Notes: generated by a model from the letters alone, not told the origin. A stretch of 5,210 bases of DNA from Alistipes sp. (GCA_017501025.1 JAFVXS010000199.1:1-5210); one strand, 5' to 3'. Numbered from the stretch's first letter, positions 1-5,210 are shown. Program-made: numbers and translations.

Positions 1-230
1 ATGCCGATACCCTTGTTCTCGATGAACTTTGCGATTGTCGAATCCTCCGAAGTTGCCTCCAAAAGCTCAATCTTTGTCTGACCAAGCATAAAGAATGCGG
101 TACGAACCTTCTGGTCTGCTACCTCTTCGATTTTGTAACACTTCAAACCGAGTGCACCCTCCCAATAAGGAATTGCCTCATCAAGGCTCTTAACTGCGAT
201 GCCGAGATGCTCAATGTGAGATACTTTCAT
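1..230 (-). CDS. mce: Methylmalonyl-CoA epimerase, N-terminal part (cut by window edge)
   Basis: This enzyme interconverts (R)- and (S)-methylmalonyl-CoA in the cytoplasm, linking the B12-dependent mutase to the decarboxylase or carboxyltransferase steps that make propionate. The reverse strand reads in frame from an ATG at 230-228 for 76 residues and leaves the window still open. It begins MKVSHIEHLGIAVKSLDEA, the first beta-alpha unit of a vicinal-oxygen-chelate fold. By recalled comparison with known epimerases, His8 is the first metal ligand and Glu55 (in TKIELLEA) the second. The segment EDSTIAKFI (62-70) is also typical of the family. Full-length members have about 135 residues, so roughly 58, with the other two metal ligands, lie beyond the left edge. 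The start is set by the family's usual N-terminus and an A-rich, non-Shine-Dalgarno leader. It is transcribed divergently from the meaB operon, which serves the same pathway. Other VOC-fold enzymes are possible but less likely. Confidence 0.92.
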   Translation of the reverse strand, partial: MKVSHIEHLGIAVKSLDEAIPYWEGALGLKCYKIEEVADQKVRTAFFMLGQTKIELLEATSEDSTIAKFIENKGIG

Positions 231-306
231 AATTTTTTTGTTTTATTTGGTTTAAGAAAATTGTTTGCTTTTAACTCGGTGTACGCACCTACGCACACAA
301 ACTTCG

Positions 307-314
307 CAAAGATA
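307..314 (-). promoter_or_regulatory. Probable -7 element of the mce promoter
   Basis: On the reverse strand this reads TATCTTTG, an exact match to the Bacteroidetes -7 consensus TAnnTTTG. The expected start of transcription is near 300, giving a leader of about 70 nt before the mce ATG. No good TTTG lies at the usual -33 distance; only a T-rich run (reverse strand, about 332-337) is there. The element is convincing by its exact match and position, but a single 8-base site in AT-rich DNA can arise by chance. Confidence 0.5.
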
Positions 315-458
315 CTATTTTCAAAGAAAATAAAAAAGCATTTATCGAAAAACTTTTACCTAATTGTGAAAAAATTAACACAGAAAAATCAGCACAACCG
401 AAACTCTATCGAAAAACAGCTCTTCTATGTCCAAAAATTTGTATAAGATTTGGTTTTA

Positions 459-490
459 TTTGGACTTTCGCCAAAAATGGTGTAACTTCG
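459..490 (+). promoter_or_regulatory. Probable Bacteroidetes-type promoter of the rightward operon
   Basis: TTTG at 459-462 and TAACTTCG at 483-490 are separated by 20 bases. This fits the Bacteroidetes sigma-factor pattern (TTTG at -33, TAnnTTTG at -7) with one mismatch, C for T in the second element. Transcription would start near 496, about 33 nt before the ATG at 529. This placement puts the upstream in-frame ATG at 427 outside the transcript and supports the later start for the first gene. It would drive the exported protein gene, meaB, the sirtuin and the cyclophilin together. Confidence 0.5.
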
Positions 491-494
491 CTCT

Positions 495-513
495 CTCGAA
501 ACGAGGTTTCGAG
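495..513 (+). other. Perfect 8-bp inverted repeat in the operon leader
   Basis: CTCGAAAC at 495-502 and GTTTCGAG at 506-513 are exact reverse complements around a 3-base GAG loop. The hairpin would sit at or very near the 5' end of the predicted transcript and end 15 bases before the ATG at 529. It has no U tract after it, so it does not look like a terminator. It could stabilise the mRNA end, affect translation, or be a DNA operator for a dimeric regulator. The pairing is visible; the role is not. Confidence 0.6.
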
Positions 514-528
514 CAAAGCAGAACCCAA

Positions 529-1026
529 ATGATGAAACTTTTAGCTAAACATATCCTCATTGCGATATTTGCATCAGTTGCAACAACCGCTGTGGCACAA
601 CATATAGCCATCGGAGAACGCATCGCACGAATTAAGGAGATTAAGGAGTATCGCAAACAGCACAAAGCCGAACACCAATATCAATATATAGGTTTTGTCC
701 ACACGACGAGTATTCCGAGTGCTATCACATCGGAAGATTTGTTGGGTATGGCAGATTCGGCAGATGTTATGGATGTGATTTTTCTCTCAAAAGAGAGTCT
801 TGACCTGACTGCCGATTGGTTCAAGAGGGATGCCGATAACCGCACCGCGACATTTGCCGAGATGAAGCACATTTTTAAGCGTTACGGCATTGAATATGTA
901 CCATACGGAGTCATTACCGATTCACGTCGGAGGGTTGTGTGGGCAGGTAATCCCGAACTATTGACAACTGCAAAAATTAAGAATATAGTAGAAAATCATA
1001 AATCATTATGTCGTTCACAAAGATAG
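529..1026 (+). CDS. Exported protein with a thioredoxin-like fold, no CXXC
   Basis: I do not recognise this 165-residue protein as a named family. Residues 1-23 form a signal peptide: basic start MMKLLAKH, a hydrophobic core, and AVA before Gln24 as a type I cleavage site, so the mature protein is probably periplasmic. The rest follows a thioredoxin-like order: a strand YIGFVHT (53-59), a strand DVIFL (82-86), helices, then YVPYGVITD (123-131), where Pro125 sits where the cis-proline would be, followed by a strand RRVVWAGNP and a C-terminal helix. The usual CXXC after the first strand is replaced by HTTSIPS, and the only cysteine is Cys161 near the end, so redox catalysis is unlikely. The start at 529 (or 532) is chosen because it gives a clean signal peptide and lies after a promoter and hairpin; an in-frame ATG at 427 does not. 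Its end overlaps meaB by 19 nt. The fold call is inference from pattern only. Confidence 0.7.
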   Translation: MMKLLAKHILIAIFASVATTAVAQHIAIGERIARIKEIKEYRKQHKAEHQYQYIGFVHTTSIPSAITSEDLLGMADSADVMDVIFLSKESLDLTADWFKRDADNRTATFAEMKHIFKRYGIEYVPYGVITDSRRRVVWAGNPELLTTAKIKNIVENHKSLCRSQR

Positions 1027-2117
1027 AACATTACGAGAACGAGTATCGTGACCAGCATCACGACTCGGCACTTAACGTAACAGAGGGTGTTTCGGATCAG
1101 CCTATGGTAAATCCCTATTTTGTCCGCAAACGCAAACGCAAACTCACTACGGACGAATATGTTGAGGGCATACTTGCCGGCAATATCACAATTTTGTCAC
1201 AGGCGATTACACTTATCGAGAGCAATAACCCCGACAACTATGCACAGGCACAAGAGATTATCGAGCGTTGCCTTCCTTATGCCGGCAAATCGGTACGCAT
1301 AGGTATAACAGGTGTGCCGGGTGCAGGAAAATCGACCTTTATCGAGGCTGTCGGCAATATGATTACTTCGATGCACCACCGTTTGGCAGTATTGGCTATC
1401 GACCCAAGTTCGGAGCGTAGTGGCGGCTCGATTTTGGGCGACAAAACCCGAATGGAGAGCATCTGTCACAACCCCGATGTATTTATCCGCCCTTCCCCAT
1501 CAGCAGGCTCGCTCGGTGGTGTAGCTCGCAAGACACGCGAAACGGTAGTCCTCTGCGAAGCAGCAGGTTACGACGTTATATTTATCGAAACCGTAGGTGT
1601 TGGTCAATCCGAAACCGCCGTACACTCTATGGTGGATATGTTTATGATGTTGCAGATTTCGGGAGCTGGCGACGAGTTGCAGGGTATCAAACGCGGCATT
1701 ATGGAGATGGCCGACATTATGGTTATCACAAAGGCAGATGGCGAAAATATCAACAAAGCAAACTTTACCCGTGCCCAATTTCAAAATGCACTGCACCTCT
1801 TCCCTCTGCCAGAATCGGGATGGAGTGCAAAAGTTTACACCTGTTCTTCGGTTGCAAAGACCGGTTTGGAAGAGGTATGGAGCGGCGTGGAAGAGTTCCT
1901 CGAACATATCAAACGCAATGGCTATTTCGAGCATCACCGCAACGAACAGAATAAATATTGGATGTACGAGAGCATAAACGAGACCCTCAAAAGCAACTTC
2001 TATAACAACCCCGAAATCGAGAGCCGCATTGCCGATGTAGAGCAGCGTGTTCTCGATGCAAAATTGAGTTCGTTTATCGCCGCAAAAGAGTTGCTCGATA
2101 TCTATTTTAAGAGGTAG
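1008..2117 (+). CDS. meaB: MeaB, GTPase chaperone of methylmalonyl-CoA mutase
   Basis: MeaB (ArgK/YgfD; human MMAA) is a cytoplasmic G3E-type GTPase that gates cobalamin loading into methylmalonyl-CoA mutase and protects it from inactivation. The 369 residues show the full set of motifs: P-loop GVPGAGKS at 102-109, DPSSERSGGSILGDK at 132-146, ETVGVGQSE at 194-202 with Asp210 after it, and the guanine-specificity motif TKAD at 241-244. Thr replaces the more common Asn there, as I recall for MMAA. The C-terminal helices (about 310-369) match the family's dimerisation arm. An N-terminal extension of about 45 residues ends in a basic run at 40-45, then the helical part begins at LTTDEYVEGI. The old name, arginine/ornithine transport kinase, should be ignored. 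The ATG at 1008 lies inside the end of the upstream gene, and the sirtuin gene follows 6 nt after the stop. No mutase gene is in this window. Confidence 0.96.
   Translation: MSFTKIEHYENEYRDQHHDSALNVTEGVSDQPMVNPYFVRKRKRKLTTDEYVEGILAGNITILSQAITLIESNNPDNYAQAQEIIERCLPYAGKSVRIGITGVPGAGKSTFIEAVGNMITSMHHRLAVLAIDPSSERSGGSILGDKTRMESICHNPDVFIRPSPSAGSLGGVARKTRETVVLCEAAGYDVIFIETVGVGQSETAVHSMVDMFMMLQISGAGDELQGIKRGIMEMADIMVITKADGENINKANFTRAQFQNALHLFPLPESGWSAKVYTCSSVAKTGLEEVWSGVEEFLEHIKRNGYFEHHRNEQNKYWMYESINETLKSNFYNNPEIESRIADVEQRVLDAKLSSFIAAKELLDIYFKR
1125..1142 (+). repeat. Three perfect CGCAAA units within meaB
   Basis: CGCAAA occurs three times in a row at 1125-1130, 1131-1136 and 1137-1142. The unit is in frame and encodes Arg-Lys three times (residues 40-45 of MeaB), at the junction between the variable N-terminal tail and the conserved core. 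A gain or loss of one unit would keep the frame. The repeat is plain in the sequence; any length variation or role for the basic patch is speculation. Confidence 0.8.
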
Positions 2118-2123
2118 GTGTTG

Positions 2124-2840
2124 ATGAAAAAAGTCGTTGTATTTACAGGGTCAGGAATCAGTGCCGACAGTGGCATTGCAACCTATCGTAGTGAGGATGG
2201 ATTGTGGGAGCGATACCGCATCGAAGATGTCTGCACACCGGAGGCTTTGGCTCGCAATCGTGCTACCGTTATCGACTTTTACAATCAGCGTCGTCGCCAA
2301 TTGGCGGAGGTCGCTCCAAACGATGGACACAAGGCCCTTGTAGAGTTAGAGCAATATTTTGACACCGAGATAGTTACGCAAAACATCGACAATCTGCACG
2401 AACGGGCCGGTTCGAGCAAAGTTACCCACCTGCACGGCGAACTTACCAAGTTGCGAGAGGAGAGCGGCGAACAGTATATTGTCGATATCGGTGTGCGTGA
2501 CCAGAGGCTCGACGAGAGGGCTCCGAATGGGGAGTTGCTACGTCCACACATCGTCTTTTTCGGCGAGTCGGTACCGATGTTTGAGCGGGCTGTGGAGATT
2601 ATTCGCAAAGCCGATATTTTGGTGGTAGTCGGCACTTCGTTAGCGGTCTATCCTGCGGGGTCGTTGGTGGGTTATGTTAGAGATAGTAGCGTGCCGATTT
2701 ACGTTGTGGACCCTGCCGATGTGAAGATTTCGTTCCTTCGCAACCCTATAACACATATCAAAGAGCGAGCTGCCGAAGGTGTTCCAAAGCTCGTGGAGAG
2801 GCTAAAAAATGGAGAGTTGGATAACATTAAATGTCATTAA
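2124..2840 (+). CDS. cobB: NAD-dependent sirtuin deacylase, CobB/SIRT5-like, lacking zinc cysteines
   Basis: Sirtuins remove acyl groups from lysine using NAD+, giving nicotinamide and O-acyl-ADP-ribose. This 238-residue protein has TGSGISADSGI (8-18) for NAD binding (Ser replaces the usual Ala), TQNIDNLHERAG (85-96), catalytic His104 in HLHGEL, RPHIVFFGE (140-148) and GTSLAVYPAG (170-179). Tyr53 and Arg56 in FYNQRRRQL (52-60) match the Tyr-x-x-Arg pair that in E. coli CobB and human SIRT5 binds succinyl or malonyl groups. The four zinc cysteines expected between His104 and Arg140 are all absent; the only cysteines are Cys37 and Cys237. I recall similar zinc-less sirtuins in other Bacteroidetes, so this is probably a lineage form rather than decay. 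The ATG at 2124 is preferred over GTG at 2118 because it starts directly at MKKVVVFTGSG. It sits 6 nt after meaB and 12 nt before the cyclophilin gene. Confidence 0.93.
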   Translation: MKKVVVFTGSGISADSGIATYRSEDGLWERYRIEDVCTPEALARNRATVIDFYNQRRRQLAEVAPNDGHKALVELEQYFDTEIVTQNIDNLHERAGSSKVTHLHGELTKLREESGEQYIVDIGVRDQRLDERAPNGELLRPHIVFFGESVPMFERAVEIIRKADILVVVGTSLAVYPAGSLVGYVRDSSVPIYVVDPADVKISFLRNPITHIKERAAEGVPKLVERLKNGELDNIKCH

Positions 2841-2852
2841 AAATAACAAACT

Positions 2853-3290
2853 ATGAAATACGCATTGATTTCTACCGAGAAGGGTGATATGAAGGTGGAG
2901 CTCTACGAGAAGGAGACGCCCATCACTGTTGCCAATTTTGTAAAACTTGCCGAGTCGCGTTTCTACGACGGCCTGACATTTCACCGTGTAATTCCGGAGT
3001 TCGTAATTCAGGGCGGCTGTCCTATCGGCAACGGTACAGGAGGTCCGGGTTGGACAATTCCTTGCGAGACATCAGCCGAGCGTCAATATCACGACCGAGG
3101 CGTGCTTTCGATGGCTCATCGTGGCAAAGATACAGGCGGCTCGCAATTCTTTATCTGCCACAACCGTCGCAACACACAGCACTTGGACGGTGTGCATACC
3201 TGTTTCGGAAAAGTTGTTGAAGGCGAGGATGTTATCGACGATATTCGTCCCGGAGATTTGATTTTATCGGTAACGATTATCGACGAATAG
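2853..3290 (+). CDS. Cyclophilin-type peptidyl-prolyl cis-trans isomerase
   Basis: This enzyme speeds cis-trans isomerisation of X-Pro bonds during protein folding. At 145 residues it is a minimal single-domain cyclophilin with no signal peptide or membrane segment, so it should be cytoplasmic, like PpiB. Active-site residues are present: FHRVIPEFVIQGG at 43-55 carries Arg45, Phe50 and Gln53, and GGSQFFI at 95-101 carries the substrate-pocket phenylalanine. LDGVHTCFGKV at 111-121 supplies Leu111 and His115. The residue matching Trp121 of human cyclophilin A is His110, a change linked in other cyclophilins to weak cyclosporin binding. The N-terminus MKYALISTEKGDMKVELY fits the family start, and an A-rich leader precedes the ATG. 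It is the last gene of the rightward run, 12 nt after the sirtuin stop, and converges on mqnC. A proline-isomerase role for protein quality control is general; nothing ties it specifically to the mutase. Confidence 0.95.
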   Translation: MKYALISTEKGDMKVELYEKETPITVANFVKLAESRFYDGLTFHRVIPEFVIQGGCPIGNGTGGPGWTIPCETSAERQYHDRGVLSMAHRGKDTGGSQFFICHNRRNTQHLDGVHTCFGKVVEGEDVIDDIRPGDLILSVTIIDE

Positions 3291-3293
3291 AAA

Positions 3294-3323
3294 CAAAAAA
3301 ATCGCCACCTTAACGGTAGCGAT
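3294..3323 (-). terminator. Intrinsic terminator of mqnC, with the stop codon in its loop
   Basis: On the reverse strand, 3323-3301 forms ATCGC-T-ACC, loop GTTAA, GGT-G-GCGAT, followed at once by TTTTTTGTTT. The stem is 9 bp with one U-G pair, at 3318 with 3306. On the forward strand that pair becomes a C-A mismatch and no U tract follows, so the element is directional and serves the leftward genes. The TAA stop codon of mqnC (3312-3310) lies within the 5-base loop, so the 5' arm of the hairpin encodes the last residues of the protein. Confidence 0.85.
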
Positions 3324-4404
3324 AGAGTTGATCACGGAGGCGGGGCTCAAACCCTGCCTCTTTTATTGCTCGCTGTATCCCCTCGGCATCGAAACTATTG
3401 TTTGCACCGGCCGAACGCACGACATTCTCCTCAATCATTATAGAGCCCATATCGTTCGCACCACTATGCAGAGCAATTTGTGCGGTCTGCTTACCAACGG
3501 TCAGCCACGATGCCTGAATATTACGTATATTATTCAGCACCAATCGACTGACAGCAATAATTCGGATATACTCCAATGGCGATAATCGGGTATGGAAACC
3601 CCGTTGTTCGAGTTGAGTACCATCGCTTCGGAATATCCACGGAATAAATGCTATAAAGCCGTAATTGCCCTTCGGTACGGCCGCCTGCAAATCGCGTATT
3701 CGCAGCAGATGTTCTATCCGCTCTGCAATTGTTTCGACGTGTCCGTACATCATTGTTGCCGAAGTCGGAAGATTCATCTCGTGAGCCTCGTGCATAACCT
3801 GACACCACTGCTCAACACTCGGTTTTGCGGGCGAGATATAGCGACGCACCCTATCCACAAGTATCTCGGCACCTGCACCCGGCAACGAATCCAAACCGGC
3901 AGCTACCAACCGTTCGAGAGTCTGTCGCGTAGTAAGACCGCTTATTCGTGCAATATGTGCCACTTCGGGGGCTCCGAGTGCGTGCAATCGTACCTGCGGA
4001 TAGCGTTGTTTCAACTCCCGAAACAGCCCCTCATAAAACTCTATGCCCAATTTAGGGTGCATACCGCCCTGCAACAGCAGTTGGTCGCCCCCCAGCTCCA
4101 ACATTCGCTCTATCTTTTGGCAATACTCCTCTATGGTTGTTATATAGTGTCGCTCTGTTTGGTGTGGCTTGCAATGGAAATTACAAAACAGACAGCCCGA
4201 TTGACAGACATTCGTAGTATTGACATTTCGGTCTATCTGCCACGTAACTACATTGGCATCATCAACCAACTGCCGCCGCAGCGTATCGGCCTGCATAGCC
4301 AACTCTGCCAAAGGAGCCTCTGCATAGAGCAGGTACACCTCATCGAACGTAAGAGGTTCGAGTGCCAAAGATTTGGCATATACATCTTGCAGGTTAAGAG
4401 CCAT
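3310..4404 (-). CDS. mqnC: MqnC, cyclic dehypoxanthinyl futalosine synthase (radical SAM)
   Basis: MqnC turns dehypoxanthine futalosine into its cyclic form, a radical-SAM step of the futalosine route to menaquinone. The 364 residues include the cluster motif Cys67-x3-Cys71-x2-Cys74 in NVCQSGCLFCNFHC (65-78), followed by LLLQGGMHP (109-117), PGAGAEIL (175-182), SATMMYGH (215-222), RNIQASW (294-300) and SGANDMGSIMIEENVV (314-329). The last motif distinguishes MqnC from the related MqnE and CofH/CofG enzymes. An extra Cys78 lies just after the cluster; I recall NFHCKPHQ as common to Bacteroidetes members. The ATG at 4404-4402 overlaps the stop of the upstream RNase R gene by one base (TAATG), suggesting coupled translation. 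The product feeds anaerobic respiration such as fumarate reduction. Other mqn genes are not in the window. MqnE is the main alternative and is unlikely. Confidence 0.92.
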   Translation of the reverse strand: MALNLQDVYAKSLALEPLTFDEVYLLYAEAPLAELAMQADTLRRQLVDDANVVTWQIDRNVNTTNVCQSGCLFCNFHCKPHQTERHYITTIEEYCQKIERMLELGGDQLLLQGGMHPKLGIEFYEGLFRELKQRYPQVRLHALGAPEVAHIARISGLTTRQTLERLVAAGLDSLPGAGAEILVDRVRRYISPAKPSVEQWCQVMHEAHEMNLPTSATMMYGHVETIAERIEHLLRIRDLQAAVPKGNYGFIAFIPWIFRSDGTQLEQRGFHTRLSPLEYIRIIAVSRLVLNNIRNIQASWLTVGKQTAQIALHSGANDMGSIMIEENVVRSAGANNSFDAEGIQRAIKEAGFEPRLRDQLYRYR

Positions 4405-5210
4405 TATCTTCTACGTTTTTTACCTTTTTCAGGTTGTGTAACATAGTACTCCTCGAAATTCTCACCCTCAACCTCAACAAGCGAGAAGGTCAGCAAACGT
4501 CTGCGAAGGTCGATACTACGTACCCTTACAACAACATCATCGCCCAACGTAATAACGTGCCCCATACGCTCTCCGTAGATTTCGTAGCGTTCGGAGTCGA
4601 AACGATAGAAATCGTTACGCACATCCGACAGCGGCACCATACCCTCGATAATAGAGTCATTCAGTTCGACAAATATACCCCAATCGGACATACCCGACAC
4701 GTGTCCCTCAAACTCTTCGCCAATCTTATCCACCATAAACTCCACCATTTTATACTTGATGGATGCACGTTCTGCTTCGGCTGCAACAACTTCACGTTCG
4801 GAAGCGTACTCGCACTGCTCTTCGTATGAACGTCTATCGACAGAACGACCGCCATCGAGATAGTGTTGCAGAATACGATGCACCATCACATCGGGATAGC
4901 GACGTATTGGCGATGTAAAGTGGGTATAGTATGGAAATGCCAGACCATAGTGTCCAACATTATCGGTCGAATATACGGCCTTTGCCATAGCACGCATAGC
5001 AAGCATTGTGACAACATTGTTTTCGGGGCGAGTACGCACATCGGCAAGCAGTGCGTTGAGTTCGTGGGCAACCGCCTTACCTTTCGAAGATTTGAAGTGA
5101 TGGCCAAATCGACGAATAAACGCTCTGAAACGCTCAAATTTATCGACATTAGGCTCGTCGTGTACTCGGAAAACCATTGTTCGAGGTCGTCCATTGCGTT
5201 TTGCACAATA
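4404..5210 (-). CDS. rnr: Ribonuclease R, C-terminal part (cut by window edge)
   Basis: RNase R is a processive 3'-to-5' exoribonuclease that degrades structured RNA, tRNA and rRNA. The reading frame is open to the right edge, giving 268 visible residues of a protein usually 700-800 long; the ATG at 5177-5175 is internal, not the start. Visible parts, numbered within the fragment, are the RNB-domain segment FRVHDEP (14-20), the signature HFTSPIRRYPD (97-107), and the S1 RNA-binding domain from about 165 to 250, with FEGHVSGMSDWGIFVEL at its start. A short basic tail, KGKKRRR, ends the protein. The length, the S1 domain and the basic tail favour RNase R over RNase II. The acidic catalytic metal ligands of the RNB domain lie outside the window. 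The stop codon overlaps the mqnC start by one base, so the two are cotranscribed from a promoter beyond the window. Confidence 0.93.
   Translation of the reverse strand, partial: YCAKRNGRPRTMVFRVHDEPNVDKFERFRAFIRRFGHHFKSSKGKAVAHELNALLADVRTRPENNVVTMLAMRAMAKAVYSTDNVGHYGLAFPYYTHFTSPIRRYPDVMVHRILQHYLDGGRSVDRRSYEEQCEYASEREVVAAEAERASIKYKMVEFMVDKIGEEFEGHVSGMSDWGIFVELNDSIIEGMVPLSDVRNDFYRFDSERYEIYGERMGHVITLGDDVVVRVRSIDLRRRLLTFSLVEVEGENFEEYYVTQPEKGKKRRR

Larger units (their letters stand above)
231..528. other. Divergent intergenic region between mce and the meaB operon
   Basis: This stretch of about 300 bases has no credible gene. It is AT-rich with many A and T runs, unlike the flanking coding DNA. 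It holds the probable mce promoter (307-314, reverse), a short direct repeat in the mce leader (282-296), a probable rightward promoter (459-490) and a leader hairpin (495-513). Open frames that cross it, including 207-446 and an extension of the next gene back to 427, translate to low-complexity or unrelated residues and overlap these signals. The stretch from about 315 to 455 shows nothing I can name. Confidence 0.75.

Noticed and set aside
207..446. Forward open frame across the mce start and spacer
   Set aside because: It overlaps mce on the opposite strand and translates AT-rich spacer into Phe-, Lys- and Asn-rich low-complexity sequence with no family likeness.
427..528. Upstream in-frame extension of the exported protein gene from ATG 427
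   Set aside because: It would bury the signal peptide behind 34 unrelated residues and covers the probable promoter and leader hairpin; ATG at 529 gives a clean N-terminus.
1500..1937. Reverse open frame of 145 codons inside meaB
   Set aside because: It is antisense to the conserved GTPase core, with no motif or start context of its own.
2118..2123. GTG start for the sirtuin two codons upstream
   Set aside because: ATG at 2124 begins exactly at the family N-terminus; the earlier GTG directly abuts the meaB stop and adds only two residues.
3301..3323. The convergent-gap hairpin as a terminator for the cyclophilin operon
   Set aside because: On the forward strand the stem has a C-A mismatch and is followed by no U tract; the A tract lies before it, so it fits only the leftward direction.
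3592..4446. Long forward open frame of 284 codons opposite mqnC
   Set aside because: It lies fully antisense to a strongly conserved MqnC and the RNase R end, has no recognisable motif, no promoter and a Cys-, Gln- and Leu-heavy composition typical of an antisense shadow.
4434..4829. Forward open frame of 131 codons opposite the RNase R 3' end
   Set aside because: It is antisense to the conserved S1 domain region and has no recognisable features.
5175..5177. ATG at 5177 as the true start of the RNase gene
   Set aside because: The frame stays open to the window edge and the codons before it continue RNB-domain sequence; the remaining protein would lack most of the catalytic domain.

Overview
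The window looks like chromosomal core DNA from a Bacteroidales-type bacterium. Three things point there. The promoter-like sites match the Bacteroidetes pattern (TTTG, about 20 bp, TAnnTTTG). Gene starts are preceded by A-rich stretches rather than Shine-Dalgarno motifs. The proteins (long MeaB, sirtuin without zinc cysteines, MqnC) have the look of that group. Family level is uncertain. An MqnC gene implies the futalosine route to menaquinone, which argues against Bacteroides itself; a Rikenellaceae-like organism is one guess.

Layout: (1) 1-230, minus strand, the 5' part of methylmalonyl-CoA epimerase (mce), cut by the left edge. (2) 231-528, a divergent intergenic region with a probable mce promoter, a promoter for the rightward genes, and a perfect 8-bp hairpin in the rightward leader. 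(3) 529-3290, plus strand, a tight four-gene run: an exported thioredoxin-fold-like protein without a CXXC motif, the GTPase MeaB, a CobB/SIRT5-like sirtuin, and a cyclophilin. Spacings are a 19-nt overlap, 6 nt and 12 nt, which suggests one operon. (4) 3291-3309, a 19-bp convergent gap, with a strong leftward intrinsic terminator whose loop holds the mqnC stop codon. (5) 3310-5210, minus strand, RNase R (3' part only, cut by the right edge) followed by mqnC, overlapping by one base (TAATG).

How the genes fit together: Mce and MeaB both serve the succinyl-CoA/methylmalonyl-CoA/propionyl-CoA route. Mce interconverts the methylmalonyl-CoA epimers and MeaB guards the B12-dependent mutase. The sirtuin next to meaB carries the Tyr-x-x-Arg signature of deacylases that remove succinyl and malonyl groups, so it may clean up protein acylation caused by the same acyl-CoA pool. 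MqnC supports menaquinone synthesis, and menaquinone is the usual electron carrier for fumarate reduction to succinate, which feeds the same route. The links between these genes are inference from context. I found no mobile element, CRISPR array, tRNA, rRNA or clear new system; the items most worth following up are the sirtuin-meaB pairing and the catalytically bare thioredoxin-like protein.
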